Part shown: positions 1 to 7,816 of the stretch, piece by piece | Numbering within the stretch: the stretch's first letter is position 1 | How the letters are laid out: each line of letters opens with the position of its first letter | From: Streptomyces aurantiogriseus | GTDB lineage: Bacteria > Actinomycetota > Actinomycetes > Streptomycetales > Streptomycetaceae | Direction of reading: 5' to 3' | Length of the DNA stretch: 64,000 bases | Assembly: GCF_014649375.1 (NCBI RefSeq) | Contig: NZ_BMSX01000009.1 | Span: 186,001 to 250,000 of the forward strand | The notes under the pieces: model-generated | What the model saw: the letters and a program-made list of their open reading frames with translations, nothing else | Databases searched by the model: none | Told to the model about the DNA's origin: nothing | Translations under genes and position numbers: made by a program

Positions 1-122
1 AGCCCTGCGACGGGGTGGGGGGCGGCGTTCCGCGCCCGCCAGGACGTGGCCGTCCGGGAGGCACGGATGAAGGGGGGCAGCAGAGCCATGGTTTTGCCAT
101 TGAAAAGCCGCCGGTCGGCCAT
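1..122 (-). CDS. Possible 5' end of a gene running off the left edge (hypothetical)
   Basis: An ATG at 122 opens a minus-strand frame with no stop for the 40 codons to the window edge, beginning MADRRLFNGKTMALLPPFIR. I recognise no family. A site resembling an iron box lies just upstream, which is the main reason to suspect a real gene. GC-rich DNA often gives open frames this long by chance, so this is a weak call. Confidence 0.2.
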   Translation of the reverse strand, partial: MADRRLFNGKTMALLPPFIRASRTATSWRARNAAPHPVAG

Positions 123-128
123 GCGCCA

Positions 129-147
129 GGGGGTAAGGCAAACCTGA
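129..147. promoter_or_regulatory. Candidate DmdR1/IdeR iron box
   Basis: The core GGTAAGGCAAACCTGA matches the DtxR-family iron-box consensus TTAGGTTAGGCTAACCTAA at 13 of 19 positions by my alignment, including an exact AGGC core and AACCT half. It lies 7 bp upstream of the minus-strand ATG at 122, where a repressor would block transcription. This is a motif match only. Confidence 0.35.
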
Positions 148-246
148 GGAAAGTTGTACGCCGCCGGGTCAAGGACAGGTAAAACGTGGCTGCTCCTCAC
201 CTGGCGACGGGTCGAACAGCCCTTCGCTCACCCGGCCGGTCCGGTG

Positions 247-1824
247 TCAGTTTCGCCGCAGCAACCGCGTCGTCCCGGCCGCCACCGTCGTCGCCAGGAT
301 CCAGCCCAGCAAAATCATCGCCGCCTGCAGCCACTGCCAGCCGCCGTGCAGCCGCCACTGGCCGGCCTGGCCCAGGTCGATCACGGGAAGCAGCAGGTCG
401 AGGGCGTACAGCGCCGGGTTCCAGGGCGGATGCCCCTCACGGTTGACGGGCGGATGGTCGGCGCGCGCGAAGGCCAGGGAACTCGCCGCCCACAGCACCG
501 CCATCCACACCGCGGCCCGGCCCGGCCGGTACCCGTAGGCGACCGTCCAGTCCTGCGCGTACCCCCAGAGCTTCCCGGCCGGCGGCAGGGTCTCGCGGCG
601 GCGCCGCTGCTTGGCGAGCAGCACCTCGCGGGCGTCCTCGTCCTCCCCGCCCGCCCGCAGCACGGCCGCCAGCCGCTCGTACGGCTCCGGGTTGTACTCG
701 GCGGTCGCGGCGGCCACCCAGTCCAGCCGCTCCGCCAGGGGGAACGGGCCCTGCGGGACCAGATTCTCGTACGTGAAGCCGCCCATGTGCAGATTGCCGG
801 GGCCCGGCCAGGCGCTCGCGCGGTCCACCAGGTTGACCACCCGCGCCCCCGACAGGACCACCTTGCCGCGCTGCGGCTGCTCTCCGAGGAAGCGCAGCTC
901 GGGCGTCTGCACCCGGCGCAGCGACAGCTCCTGCTCGTCGGTGAGGACGAACCGGGCCCGCTCCAGGTCGACGGCGTCCCCGAACCGCCCGTCGTCCAGC
1001 CGCACCCCGCCCCGGCACTCGAAGCGCTGGACGCGTGTCCCGCGCGCGGGCGTCGTGCCGTACGGCGCCTGGCCCCCGACACCGGCCGGGGTCAGGTACA
1101 GGGAGCGCTCCACCGTCAGCTGGGGCGCGTTGAGCGCGAACCGGGTGTACGGGTTGGCCAGCCGGGCCCCGCGCAGGCTCAGCGACACGCCGATCTTGGC
1201 GCTGCGCAGCCGCAGCTCGCCGTGCGACTCGAGCAGCTCCGCCTGGAGGTCCTGGCCGACGGTCAGGCCGTCGGCGGAGACCGAGCGGCCGGTGCGGTCG
1301 CGGTAGACGACCGCCATGTTGAGCAGCAGGTCCGTGCCGATGTGCGCGTCGGTGAGCCGGACGCCGTTGTGGAAGCGGCAGCGGGGCAGATGCAGATCGC
1401 CCTCCGTCTGCAGCCGGGCGGCCTCCAGCCGCGGCACCGAGCAGTCCACCATGCGCAAAGTCGTCACCCGCGCCTCCGGCAGCAGCACGTCCCGCTCGAA
1501 CCGGCAGCGCTTCAGCTCCAGGTACGGCACCACCGTGCCGCCCGCGAGGTCGAGCGTGCCGCTGATCTGCACGCCGACCAGCTTGAGGGAGGACACCCGG
1601 CCGGCGAGCGCGGGCGGGCCGTCCAGCAGCAGCCAGGCCACGATCCGGGCCCGTACCGTCCGCGCCTCGCCCCACGGATGCCCGCCGTGCGGGTCGTCGA
1701 CGACCGTGTCCCCGCTGCTGAGGTCGTACACGGTGCCGTTGCGGAAGGCCTGCCACATGCCGGCCTCGGCGGCGGTCAGGTCCTCCGGCAGGTCCCCGGC
1801 GTCGATGCCGGTCCCCTCCGTCAC
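247..1824 (-). CDS. Large membrane-anchored protein with a repeat-rich N-terminal region
   Basis: This 525-aa protein starts at a GTG preceded by a GAGGAGG ribosome site. Residues of roughly 60-370 form a succession of short beta-strand-like segments (such as LKRCRFERDVLLPEARV and GELRLRSAKIGVSLSLRGA) with regular hydrophobic spacing, suggesting a solenoid or pentapeptide-like fold. The last ~110 residues hold two or three hydrophobic segments (around AVWMAVLWAASSLAFA, ALYALDLLLPVIDLG and QAAMILLGWILATTVAAG), so the solenoid is probably cytoplasmic and anchored by a C-terminal membrane domain. Similar proteins sit next to hisD in Streptomyces, but I cannot give a function. It is divergent from hisD. 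Confidence 0.7.
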   Translation of the reverse strand: MTEGTGIDAGDLPEDLTAAEAGMWQAFRNGTVYDLSSGDTVVDDPHGGHPWGEARTVRARIVAWLLLDGPPALAGRVSSLKLVGVQISGTLDLAGGTVVPYLELKRCRFERDVLLPEARVTTLRMVDCSVPRLEAARLQTEGDLHLPRCRFHNGVRLTDAHIGTDLLLNMAVVYRDRTGRSVSADGLTVGQDLQAELLESHGELRLRSAKIGVSLSLRGARLANPYTRFALNAPQLTVERSLYLTPAGVGGQAPYGTTPARGTRVQRFECRGGVRLDDGRFGDAVDLERARFVLTDEQELSLRRVQTPELRFLGEQPQRGKVVLSGARVVNLVDRASAWPGPGNLHMGGFTYENLVPQGPFPLAERLDWVAAATAEYNPEPYERLAAVLRAGGEDEDAREVLLAKQRRRRETLPPAGKLWGYAQDWTVAYGYRPGRAAVWMAVLWAASSLAFARADHPPVNREGHPPWNPALYALDLLLPVIDLGQAGQWRLHGGWQWLQAAMILLGWILATTVAAGTTRLLRRN

Positions 1825-1933
1825 GCTGCTCGTTCCTCCTCAAACCCAGGTGTCCCGCACAACCGTTCATGCCCGCTGAGTGACGCCCCGAACGCTATTC
1901 GTGAGGGCGATCTTCCGGATCCCGCCACGTTCT

Positions 1934-1991
1934 GTATCAGCCATTGATACGTGCCGACGACCTCCGATGCCGGTCTGAGAGAATTGACCAC
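1934..1991 (+). promoter_or_regulatory. hisD promoter region with a small palindrome
   Basis: A GAGAAT hexamer at 1979-1984 is placed about 7 nt before the hisD GTG at 1992, the geometry of a leaderless actinobacterial transcript. Upstream, GTATCA (1934-1939) and TGATAC (1945-1950) form a 6-bp inverted repeat with a 5-bp spacer that could be a regulator site. The rest of the 167-bp gap to the divergent membrane protein shows nothing recognisable. Confidence 0.35.
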
Positions 1992-3317
1992 GTGATCTCC
2001 CGAATCGATCTGCGCGGCGACGCCCTTCCCGAGGGCCCCGCCCTGCGCGACCTGCTGCCCCGAGCCGACTTCGACGTTCAGGCCGCCCTGGAGAAGGTGC
2101 GTCCGATCTGCGAAGCCGTGCATCATCGGGGCGACGCGGCGCTGATCGACTTCGCCGAGAGGTTCGACGGCGTCCGGCTCGACCAGGTGCGGGTCCCGGC
2201 CGAGGCCCTCGCCAAGGCGCTCGAGGAGCTCGACCCGGCCGTGCGCGCGGCCCTGGAGGAGTCCATCCGCCGCGCCCGTCTCGTCCACCGCGAACAGCGC
2301 CGTACGACCCACACGACGCAGGTCGTGCCCGGCGGTTCCGTGACCGAGAAGTGGGTTCCGGTCGAGCGGGTCGGGCTGTACGCGCCCGGGGGCCGCTCGG
2401 TCTACCCGTCTTCCGTCGTCATGAACGTCGTGCCCGCGCAGGAGGCCGGCGTCGAGTCCGTCGCGCTCGCCTCCCCGGCGCAGGCCGAGTTCGGAGGTCT
2501 GCCGCACCCGACGATCCTCGCCGCCTGCGCGCTGCTCGGCGTGGAGGAGGTGTACGCGGCCGGGGGCGCCACCGCGGTCGCGATGTTCGCGTACGGCACC
2601 GAGTCCTGCGCGCCCGCCAACATGGTCACCGGCCCCGGCAACATCTGGGTCGCCGCCGCCAAGCGCTACTTCACCGGCAAGATCGGCATCGACGCCGAGG
2701 CCGGCCCGACCGAGATCGCGGTCCTGGCCGACGCCACCGCCGACCCGGTGCACGTCGCCTCCGACCTGATCAGCCAGGCCGAGCACGACCCGCTGGCGGC
2801 CGCCGTCCTGGTCACCGACTCCGTGGAGCTCGCGGACGCGGTCGAGAAGGAGCTGGAGCCACAGGTCGCGGCCACCAAGCACATCGAGGACCGGATCGTC
2901 CCGGCGCTGGGGGGCAAGCAGTCCGCGATCGTCCTCGTCGACGGCATCGACGAGGGCCTCAGGGTGGTCGACGCCTACGGCGCCGAGCACCTGGAGATCC
3001 AGACGGCGGACGCGGCCGCCGTGGCCGACCGTGTGCGCAACGCGGGCGCGATCTTCATCGGGCCGTGGGCCCCGGTCTCCCTCGGCGACTACGCGGCCGG
3101 GTCCAACCACGTCCTGCCCACCGGCGGCTGCGCCTGCCACTCCTCCGGTCTGTCCGTCCAGTCCTTCCTGCGCGGCATCCACATCGTCGACTACACGCGG
3201 GACGCGCTGGCCGAGGTCGCGCACCACGTGGTGACGCTGGCGGAGGCGGAGGACCTGCCCGCGCACGGCGCGGCGATCAAGGCAAGGTTCGGGTGGAAGG
3301 TACCGACGAGCAAGTGA
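1992..3317 (+). CDS. hisD: Histidinol dehydrogenase HisD
   Basis: The 441-aa product performs the last two steps of histidine synthesis, oxidising L-histidinol to L-histidine with two NAD+, and is a zinc enzyme. Family motifs seen include APGGRSVYPSSVVMNVVPA, MVTGPGNIWVAAAKRYF, GIDAEAGPTEIAVLAD and the C-terminal SNHVLPTGG. The GTG at 1992 was chosen because it begins the conserved region, with a -10-like hexamer about 7 nt upstream; an upstream in-frame extension looks unlike HisD. It is the first gene of the his operon, and its stop overlaps the hisC start by 4 bp (GTGA), indicating translational coupling. Confidence 0.96.
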   Translation: MISRIDLRGDALPEGPALRDLLPRADFDVQAALEKVRPICEAVHHRGDAALIDFAERFDGVRLDQVRVPAEALAKALEELDPAVRAALEESIRRARLVHREQRRTTHTTQVVPGGSVTEKWVPVERVGLYAPGGRSVYPSSVVMNVVPAQEAGVESVALASPAQAEFGGLPHPTILAACALLGVEEVYAAGGATAVAMFAYGTESCAPANMVTGPGNIWVAAAKRYFTGKIGIDAEAGPTEIAVLADATADPVHVASDLISQAEHDPLAAAVLVTDSVELADAVEKELEPQVAATKHIEDRIVPALGGKQSAIVLVDGIDEGLRVVDAYGAEHLEIQTADAAAVADRVRNAGAIFIGPWAPVSLGDYAAGSNHVLPTGGCACHSSGLSVQSFLRGIHIVDYTRDALAEVAHHVVTLAEAEDLPAHGAAIKARFGWKVPTSK

Positions 3318-4423
3318 GCTTCGGAATCGACGATCTCCCCGTACGGGACGAGCTGCGCGGCAAGTCCCCTTACGGCGCGCCCCAGTTGGACGTCCCCGTA
3401 CGGCTGAACACCAACGAGAACCCCTACCCGCTGCCCGAGCCGCTGGTCGAGCGGATCGCCGAGCGGGTGCGCGAGGCGGCCCGCGACCTCAACCGCTACC
3501 CGGACCGGGACGCCGTGGAGCTGCGCACCCGGCTCGCCGAGTACCTGACGGACACCTCCGGTCACGAGGTCGGCCTGGCCAACGTGTGGGCGGCGAACGG
3601 CTCCAACGAGGTCATCCAGCAACTGCTGCAGACCTTCGGCGGGCCGGGCCGTACGGCGATCGGCTTCGAGCCGTCGTACTCGATGCACGGGCTCATCGCG
3701 CGCGGCACGGGCACGGGATGGATCTCCGGGCCGCGCCACGAGGACTTCACCATCGACCTGGCGGCGGCCGAGAAGGCGATCGCGGAGAACCGGCCCGACG
3801 TCGTCTTCGTCACCACCCCCAACAACCCCACCGGCACCGCCGTCCCGGCCGAGACGGTCCTCGCGCTGTACGAGGCCGCGCAGGCCGCCAAGCCGTCGAT
3901 GGTGATCGTCGACGAGGCGTACATCGAGTTCAGCCACGGCGACTCGCTGCTGCCGCTGCTCGAAGGAAGGCCGAATCTCGTCGTCTCGCGGACGATGTCG
4001 AAGGCCTTCGGCGCGGCCGGGCTGCGCCTCGGCTACCTCGCCGCGCACCCGGCGGTGGTGGACGCCGTCCAGCTCGTCCGGCTGCCGTACCACCTGTCGG
4101 CCGTCACGCAGGCGACCGCCCTGGCCGCGCTGGAGCACACCGACACGCTGCTGAAGTACGTCGAGCAGCTGAAGACGGAGCGCGACCGGCTGGTGAGCGA
4201 ACTGCTGGCGCTCGGCTACGAGGTGACGGCCTCGGACGCCAACTTCGTGCAGTTCGGGCGGTTCGACGACGCCCACGCGGTCTGGCAGCAGATCCTCGAC
4301 CGGGGCGTCCTGGTGCGGGACAACGGCGTTCCGGGGTGGCTGCGGGTCACCGCCGGTACACCCGAAGAGAACGACGCGTTCCTCGACGCGGTCCGTGACA
4401 TCAAGAAGGAGCAGGGTTCATGA
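3314..4423 (+). CDS. hisC: Histidinol-phosphate aminotransferase HisC
   Basis: A 369-aa fold-type I PLP aminotransferase that converts imidazole-acetol phosphate and glutamate to histidinol phosphate. Visible are the substrate-binding RLNTNENPYPLPE, the FVTTPNNPTGTAVP loop, VIVDEAYIEF, and the PLP lysine in SRTMSKAFGAAGLRLGY. The GTG start overlaps the hisD stop, and the stop overlaps the hisB ATG, so the three genes are coupled. The enzyme could also act on aromatic 2-oxo acids, as some HisC proteins do, but the context makes histidine synthesis the main role. Confidence 0.96.
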   Translation: MSFGIDDLPVRDELRGKSPYGAPQLDVPVRLNTNENPYPLPEPLVERIAERVREAARDLNRYPDRDAVELRTRLAEYLTDTSGHEVGLANVWAANGSNEVIQQLLQTFGGPGRTAIGFEPSYSMHGLIARGTGTGWISGPRHEDFTIDLAAAEKAIAENRPDVVFVTTPNNPTGTAVPAETVLALYEAAQAAKPSMVIVDEAYIEFSHGDSLLPLLEGRPNLVVSRTMSKAFGAAGLRLGYLAAHPAVVDAVQLVRLPYHLSAVTQATALAALEHTDTLLKYVEQLKTERDRLVSELLALGYEVTASDANFVQFGRFDDAHAVWQQILDRGVLVRDNGVPGWLRVTAGTPEENDAFLDAVRDIKKEQGS

Positions 4424-5013
4424 ACCGCGTGGGACGCGTGCAGCGTACGACCAAGGAGACCTCCGTCCTGGTCGAGATCGACCTCGACGGCACGGGGAAG
4501 ACCGACATCGCGACCGGCGTCGGCTTCTACGACCACATGCTCGACCAGCTCGGCCGGCACGGTCTGTTCGACCTGACCGTGAAGACCGACGGCGACCTGC
4601 ACATCGACTCCCACCACACCATCGAGGACACCGCCCTCGCGCTGGGCGCCGCCTTCAAGCAGGCCCTCGGCGACAAGGTGGGGATCTACCGCTTCGGCAA
4701 CTGCACGGTCCCGCTGGACGAGTCCCTGGCCCAGGTCACCGTCGATCTGTCCGGCCGCCCGTACCTCGTGCACACCGAGCCCGAGAAGATGGCGCCGATG
4801 ATCGGCGAGTACGACACCACGATGACCCGGCACATCCTGGAGTCCTTCGTCGCCCAGGCTCAGATCGCGCTGCACGTGCACGTGCCCTACGGGCGCAACG
4901 CGCACCACATCGTGGAGTGCCAGTTCAAGGCGCTGGCCAGGGCCCTGCGGTACGCGTCCGAGCGCGACCCGCGCGCGGCGGGCATCCTCCCCTCCACGAA
5001 GGGCGCGCTGTAA
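4420..5013 (+). CDS. hisB: Imidazoleglycerol-phosphate dehydratase HisB
   Basis: The 197-aa protein is the monofunctional dehydratase converting imidazole glycerol phosphate to imidazole acetol phosphate. It has the two manganese-binding His-rich motifs, one at HIDSHHTIEDTALALG and one at GRNAHHIVECQFKALAR, plus GVGFYDHMLDQL near the N-terminus. There is no fused histidinol-phosphatase domain as in enterobacterial HisB, so the phosphatase (HisN) must be encoded elsewhere. The ATGA overlap with hisC supports the start. Confidence 0.96.
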   Translation: MNRVGRVQRTTKETSVLVEIDLDGTGKTDIATGVGFYDHMLDQLGRHGLFDLTVKTDGDLHIDSHHTIEDTALALGAAFKQALGDKVGIYRFGNCTVPLDESLAQVTVDLSGRPYLVHTEPEKMAPMIGEYDTTMTRHILESFVAQAQIALHVHVPYGRNAHHIVECQFKALARALRYASERDPRAAGILPSTKGAL

Positions 5014-5017
5014 CGCC

Positions 5018-5182
5018 ATGACCGGACTCTCCACCATCCTGATCGTCGTCGGCCTCTTCCTGGTCGGCGGCATCTACTCCTTCGTCAAGCAGCAGATGCC
5101 GAAGAGCCTGATCGTGCTGCTGTCCATCGGCGCCGCGATGTGTCTCGTCGCGGGCGTCCTGCGGCTGGAGGTGTGGAATTGA
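5018..5182 (+). CDS. 54-aa small membrane protein between hisB and hisH
   Basis: The ATG at 5018 lies 4 bp after the hisB stop and reads 54 codons to a TGA at 5180-5182, overlapping the start of hisH. The sequence opens MTGLSTILIVVGLFLVGGIY and has two hydrophobic helices separated by a basic turn (FVKQQMPKSL), so it should span the membrane twice. The third-position GC bias is that of its neighbours. It is tightly packed in the operon, which argues for real translation. No function is known to me. Confidence 0.75.
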   Translation: MTGLSTILIVVGLFLVGGIYSFVKQQMPKSLIVLLSIGAAMCLVAGVLRLEVWN

Positions 5183-5820
5183 GCGCCCCCAAGAGGGTCG
5201 TCGTCTTCGACTACGGCTTCGGCAACGTCCGTTCCGCCGAGCGTGCCCTCGCGCGCACCGGGGCCGACGTCGAGATCACCCGTGACTTCGACAAGGCGAT
5301 GAACGCGGACGGCCTGCTGGTGCCGGGCGTGGGCGCCTTCGCTGCCTGCATGAAGGGCCTGCGGGAGGCGCGCGGGGACTGGATCATCGACCGGCGGCTG
5401 TCCGGTGGGCGCCCGGTGATGGGCATCTGCGTCGGCATGCAGATCCTGTTCGCGCGCGGTATCGAGCACGGCGTGGAGACCGAGGGCCTCGACGAGTGGC
5501 CCGGCGCGGTCGAGCCGCTCCAGGCCGCGATCGTCCCCCACATGGGGTGGAACACCGTGGACGCCCCGGCCGACTCCGAGCTGTTCGCCGGCCTGGACGC
5601 GGACGCGCGCTTCTACTTCGTGCACTCCTACGCCGTCCACGACTGGTCCCTGGAGACGCACAACCCGACCCTGCACGCCCCCAAGGTGACCTGGTCGACG
5701 CACGGCAAGCCGTTCGTGGCCGCCGTGGAGAACGGCGCCCTGTGGGCCACGCAGTTCCACCCCGAGAAGTCCGGCGACGCCGGAGCCCAGCTCCTCACCA
5801 ACTGGATCGGAACCCTGTGA
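5179..5820 (+). CDS. hisH: Imidazole glycerol phosphate synthase glutaminase subunit HisH
   Basis: A class I glutamine amidotransferase that supplies ammonia to HisF. The oxyanion and Cys region is PVMGICVGMQILFARG, and the His-Glu pair lies in ATQFHPEKSGDAGAQ near the C-terminus. I place the start at TTG 5179 because GGAGG at 5167-5171 is well spaced from it; a GTG at 5173 is the alternative and would add two residues. The product is then 213 aa. The gene overlaps the small upstream membrane gene and, by 4 bp, priA. Confidence 0.94.
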   Translation: MSAPKRVVVFDYGFGNVRSAERALARTGADVEITRDFDKAMNADGLLVPGVGAFAACMKGLREARGDWIIDRRLSGGRPVMGICVGMQILFARGIEHGVETEGLDEWPGAVEPLQAAIVPHMGWNTVDAPADSELFAGLDADARFYFVHSYAVHDWSLETHNPTLHAPKVTWSTHGKPFVAAVENGALWATQFHPEKSGDAGAQLLTNWIGTL

Positions 5821-6542
5821 GCAAGCTCGAACTCCTCCCCGCCGTCGACGTCCGCGACGGCCAGGCCGTCCGCCTCGTGCACGGCGAGTCCGGCACCGAG
5901 ACCTCCTACGGCTCCCCCCTGGAGGCCGCCCTCGCCTGGCAGCGGGCGGGCGCCGAGTGGCTGCACCTGGTCGACCTGGACGCGGCGTTCGGCACCGGCG
6001 ACAACCGTGAGCTGATCGCCGAGGTGACCCGGGCGATGGACATCAAGGTGGAGCTGTCCGGCGGCATCCGCGACGACGCCTCCCTCGCCGCCGCCCTGGC
6101 CACCGGCTGCACCCGGGTCAACCTCGGCACGGCCGCCCTGGAGACCCCGGAGTGGGTCGCCAAGGTCATCGCCGAGCACGGCGACAAGATCGCCGTCGGC
6201 CTCGACGTCCGGGGCACGACCCTGCGCGGCCGCGGCTGGACCCGCGACGGCGGCGACCTCTACGAGACGCTGGAGCGGCTCAACAAGGAGGGCTGCGCGC
6301 GGTACGTCGTCACCGACATCGCCAAGGACGGCACCCTCCAGGGCCCCAACCTGGAACTGCTGAAGAACGTCTGCGCGGCGACCGATCGCCCGGTCGTGGC
6401 CTCCGGTGGCGTGTCGTCCCTCGACGACCTGCGCGCCATCGCCGAGCTGGTGCCCCTCGGTGTCGAGGGCTCCATCGTCGGGAAGGCGCTGTACGCGAAG
6501 GCGTTCACCCTCGAAGAGGCCCTGGAGGCTGTGTCGTCATGA
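5817..6542 (+). CDS. priA: Bifunctional HisA/TrpF isomerase PriA
   Basis: The 241-aa (beta/alpha)8 barrel isomerises ProFAR in histidine synthesis. In actinobacteria lacking trpF the same enzyme also isomerises phosphoribosylanthranilate in tryptophan synthesis. Catalytic aspartates are expected in PAVDVRDGQAVRL at the N-terminus and VVTDIAKDGTLQGPN in the second half; phosphate-binding glycines are in VELSGGIRDD and ASGGVSSLDDL. No trpF occurs in the trp genes of this window, which supports the dual role by inference. It begins with GTG, overlapping hisH by 4 bp, and overlaps the next gene by 4 bp. Confidence 0.95.
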   Translation: MSKLELLPAVDVRDGQAVRLVHGESGTETSYGSPLEAALAWQRAGAEWLHLVDLDAAFGTGDNRELIAEVTRAMDIKVELSGGIRDDASLAAALATGCTRVNLGTAALETPEWVAKVIAEHGDKIAVGLDVRGTTLRGRGWTRDGGDLYETLERLNKEGCARYVVTDIAKDGTLQGPNLELLKNVCAATDRPVVASGGVSSLDDLRAIAELVPLGVEGSIVGKALYAKAFTLEEALEAVSS

Positions 6543-6943
6543 CGTCCGAAGCCGTACGGCGCGTGCAGAGCGGAAGTCCCTGGGAAGAGAGTTTCGGTTT
6601 CGCGCGCGCCGTGGCGGCGGGCGACCGTGTGCTGGTGGGGGGCACGACCGCCTTCAAGGGCAGGGTGCTGTACGGGGAGGGCGACCCGTACGAGCAGGCC
6701 AAGGTGGCCTTCACCAGCGCGCTCGAGGCGATCAGCGAGTTCGGGCTCGGCGTCGAATCCGTGATCCGTACGCGGATGTACCTGAGCCACGCGCGGGACG
6801 TGGACGCCGTGGGCCGGGCCCACAACGAGCTGTTCGACGCCGTGCGCCCGATCTCGACCCTGCTGATCGTGGAGGGCTTCGTCGACCCGCGCATCCTGGT
6901 CGAAGTGGAACTGGAAGCATTCAGAGGAGCCGTGAATTCATGA
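6539..6943 (+). CDS. RidA/YjgF-family protein
   Basis: A 134-aa RidA-family protein. RidA proteins hydrolyse reactive enamine/imine intermediates released by PLP enzymes. The family pattern is visible in FARAVAAGDRVLVGGTT, YEQAKVAFTSALEAI, and the C-terminal arginine-containing segment VDPRILVEVELEAF. It sits between priA and hisF with 4-bp overlaps on both sides, so it is made with the histidine enzymes. Protecting the pathway from imine by-products would be a reasonable role but is inferred. Confidence 0.88.
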   Translation: MTSEAVRRVQSGSPWEESFGFARAVAAGDRVLVGGTTAFKGRVLYGEGDPYEQAKVAFTSALEAISEFGLGVESVIRTRMYLSHARDVDAVGRAHNELFDAVRPISTLLIVEGFVDPRILVEVELEAFRGAVNS

Positions 6944-7695
6944 CCCTGGCGGTCCGAGTCATCCCCTGCCTGGACGTGGACAACGGCCGGGTCGTCAAGG
7001 GAGTCAACTTCCAGAACCTGCGTGACGCGGGCGATCCCGTCGAGATGGCCAAGGTCTATGACGCCGAGGGCGCCGACGAGCTGACGTTCCTGGACATCAC
7101 CGCCTCCTCGGGCAACCGCGAGACCACGTACGACGTGGTGCGCCGCACCGCCGAGCAGGTGTTCATCCCGCTGACCGTCGGCGGCGGGGTGCGCACGCCG
7201 GAGGACGTGGACAAGCTGCTGCGGGCCGGTGCCGACAAGGTGGGCGTCAACACGGCGGCCATCGCCCGCCCCGAGCTGATCAAGGAGATCGCGGAGCGTT
7301 TCGGCAGCCAGGTGCTGGTGCTGTCGGTGGACGCCCGGCGGACTGCGTCCGGGAGCTTCGAGGTGACGACCCACGGCGGCCGCAAGGGCACCGGCATCGA
7401 CGCCGTCGAGTGGGCACACCGGGCGGCCGAGCTGGGCGCGGGCGAGATCCTGCTGAACTCCATGGACGCGGACGGCACGAAGGACGGCTACGACCTGGAG
7501 ATGATCAGCGCCGTGCGCAAGCACGTGACGGTCCCGGTGATCGCCTCCGGCGGCGCCGGCAGGCTCGCGGACTTCCCGCCGGCGATCGAGGCGGGCGCGG
7601 ACGCCGTCCTGGCCGCCTCCGTCTTCCACTTCGGGGATCTGCGGATCGGCGAGGTGAAGCAGGCACTGCGGGAGGCGGGTCACCCGGTCCGGTGA
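6940..7695 (+). CDS. hisF: Imidazole glycerol phosphate synthase cyclase subunit HisF
   Basis: The 251-aa barrel protein uses ammonia from HisH to convert PRFAR to imidazole glycerol phosphate and AICAR. The two catalytic aspartates fall in IPCLDVDNGRVVKGVNFQ and LLNSMDADGTKDGYDLEM; phosphate loops are at LTVGGGVRTPEDV and IASGGAGRLADF. It overlaps the RidA-like gene by 4 bp and has AGAGGAG upstream. A strong hairpin follows, marking the operon end. Confidence 0.96.
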   Translation: MTLAVRVIPCLDVDNGRVVKGVNFQNLRDAGDPVEMAKVYDAEGADELTFLDITASSGNRETTYDVVRRTAEQVFIPLTVGGGVRTPEDVDKLLRAGADKVGVNTAAIARPELIKEIAERFGSQVLVLSVDARRTASGSFEVTTHGGRKGTGIDAVEWAHRAAELGAGEILLNSMDADGTKDGYDLEMISAVRKHVTVPVIASGGAGRLADFPPAIEAGADAVLAASVFHFGDLRIGEVKQALREAGHPVR

Positions 7696-7710
7696 CGCCC
7701 CAGCGCTGAG

Positions 7711-7743
7711 GTAAGCCCCGGTCACCTGGTGACCGGGGCTTAC
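7711..7743 (+). terminator. Hairpin terminator after hisF
   Basis: GTAAGCCCCGGTCAC is followed by a 3-nt loop and its exact reverse complement: a perfect 15-bp stem 15 bp after hisF. There is no U-tract, which is usual for Streptomyces terminators. Confidence 0.8.
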
Positions 7744-7749
7744 TCACGG

Positions 7750-7807
7750 GTAGATACGAAAGGAAAGTTGCGCAAAAAATATTGCGCAACTTTTCTTTCG
7801 TATCTAC
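7750..7807. promoter_or_regulatory. 26-bp near-perfect AT-rich palindrome upstream of the ArsR-type gene
   Basis: The arms at 7750-7775 and 7782-7807 are complementary over 26 bp with one mismatch (a G-U pair in RNA) around a 6-nt A-rich loop. Each arm contains the self-palindrome TTGCGCAA (7768-7775 and 7782-7789), with centres 14 bp apart. It ends 9 bp before the start codon at 7817, so it must overlap the promoter or leader. Most likely it is the autoregulatory operator of the ArsR-type protein; a hairpin acting on the mRNA is the alternative. Confidence 0.65.
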
Positions 7808-7816
7808 GGTGGGGGC

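Noticed and set aside
154..1947. Plus-strand 597-codon frame across the left membrane-protein gene
   Set aside because: Arg/Pro/Gln-rich shadow of the minus-strand gene, which has a ribosome site and sensible hydrophobic segments.
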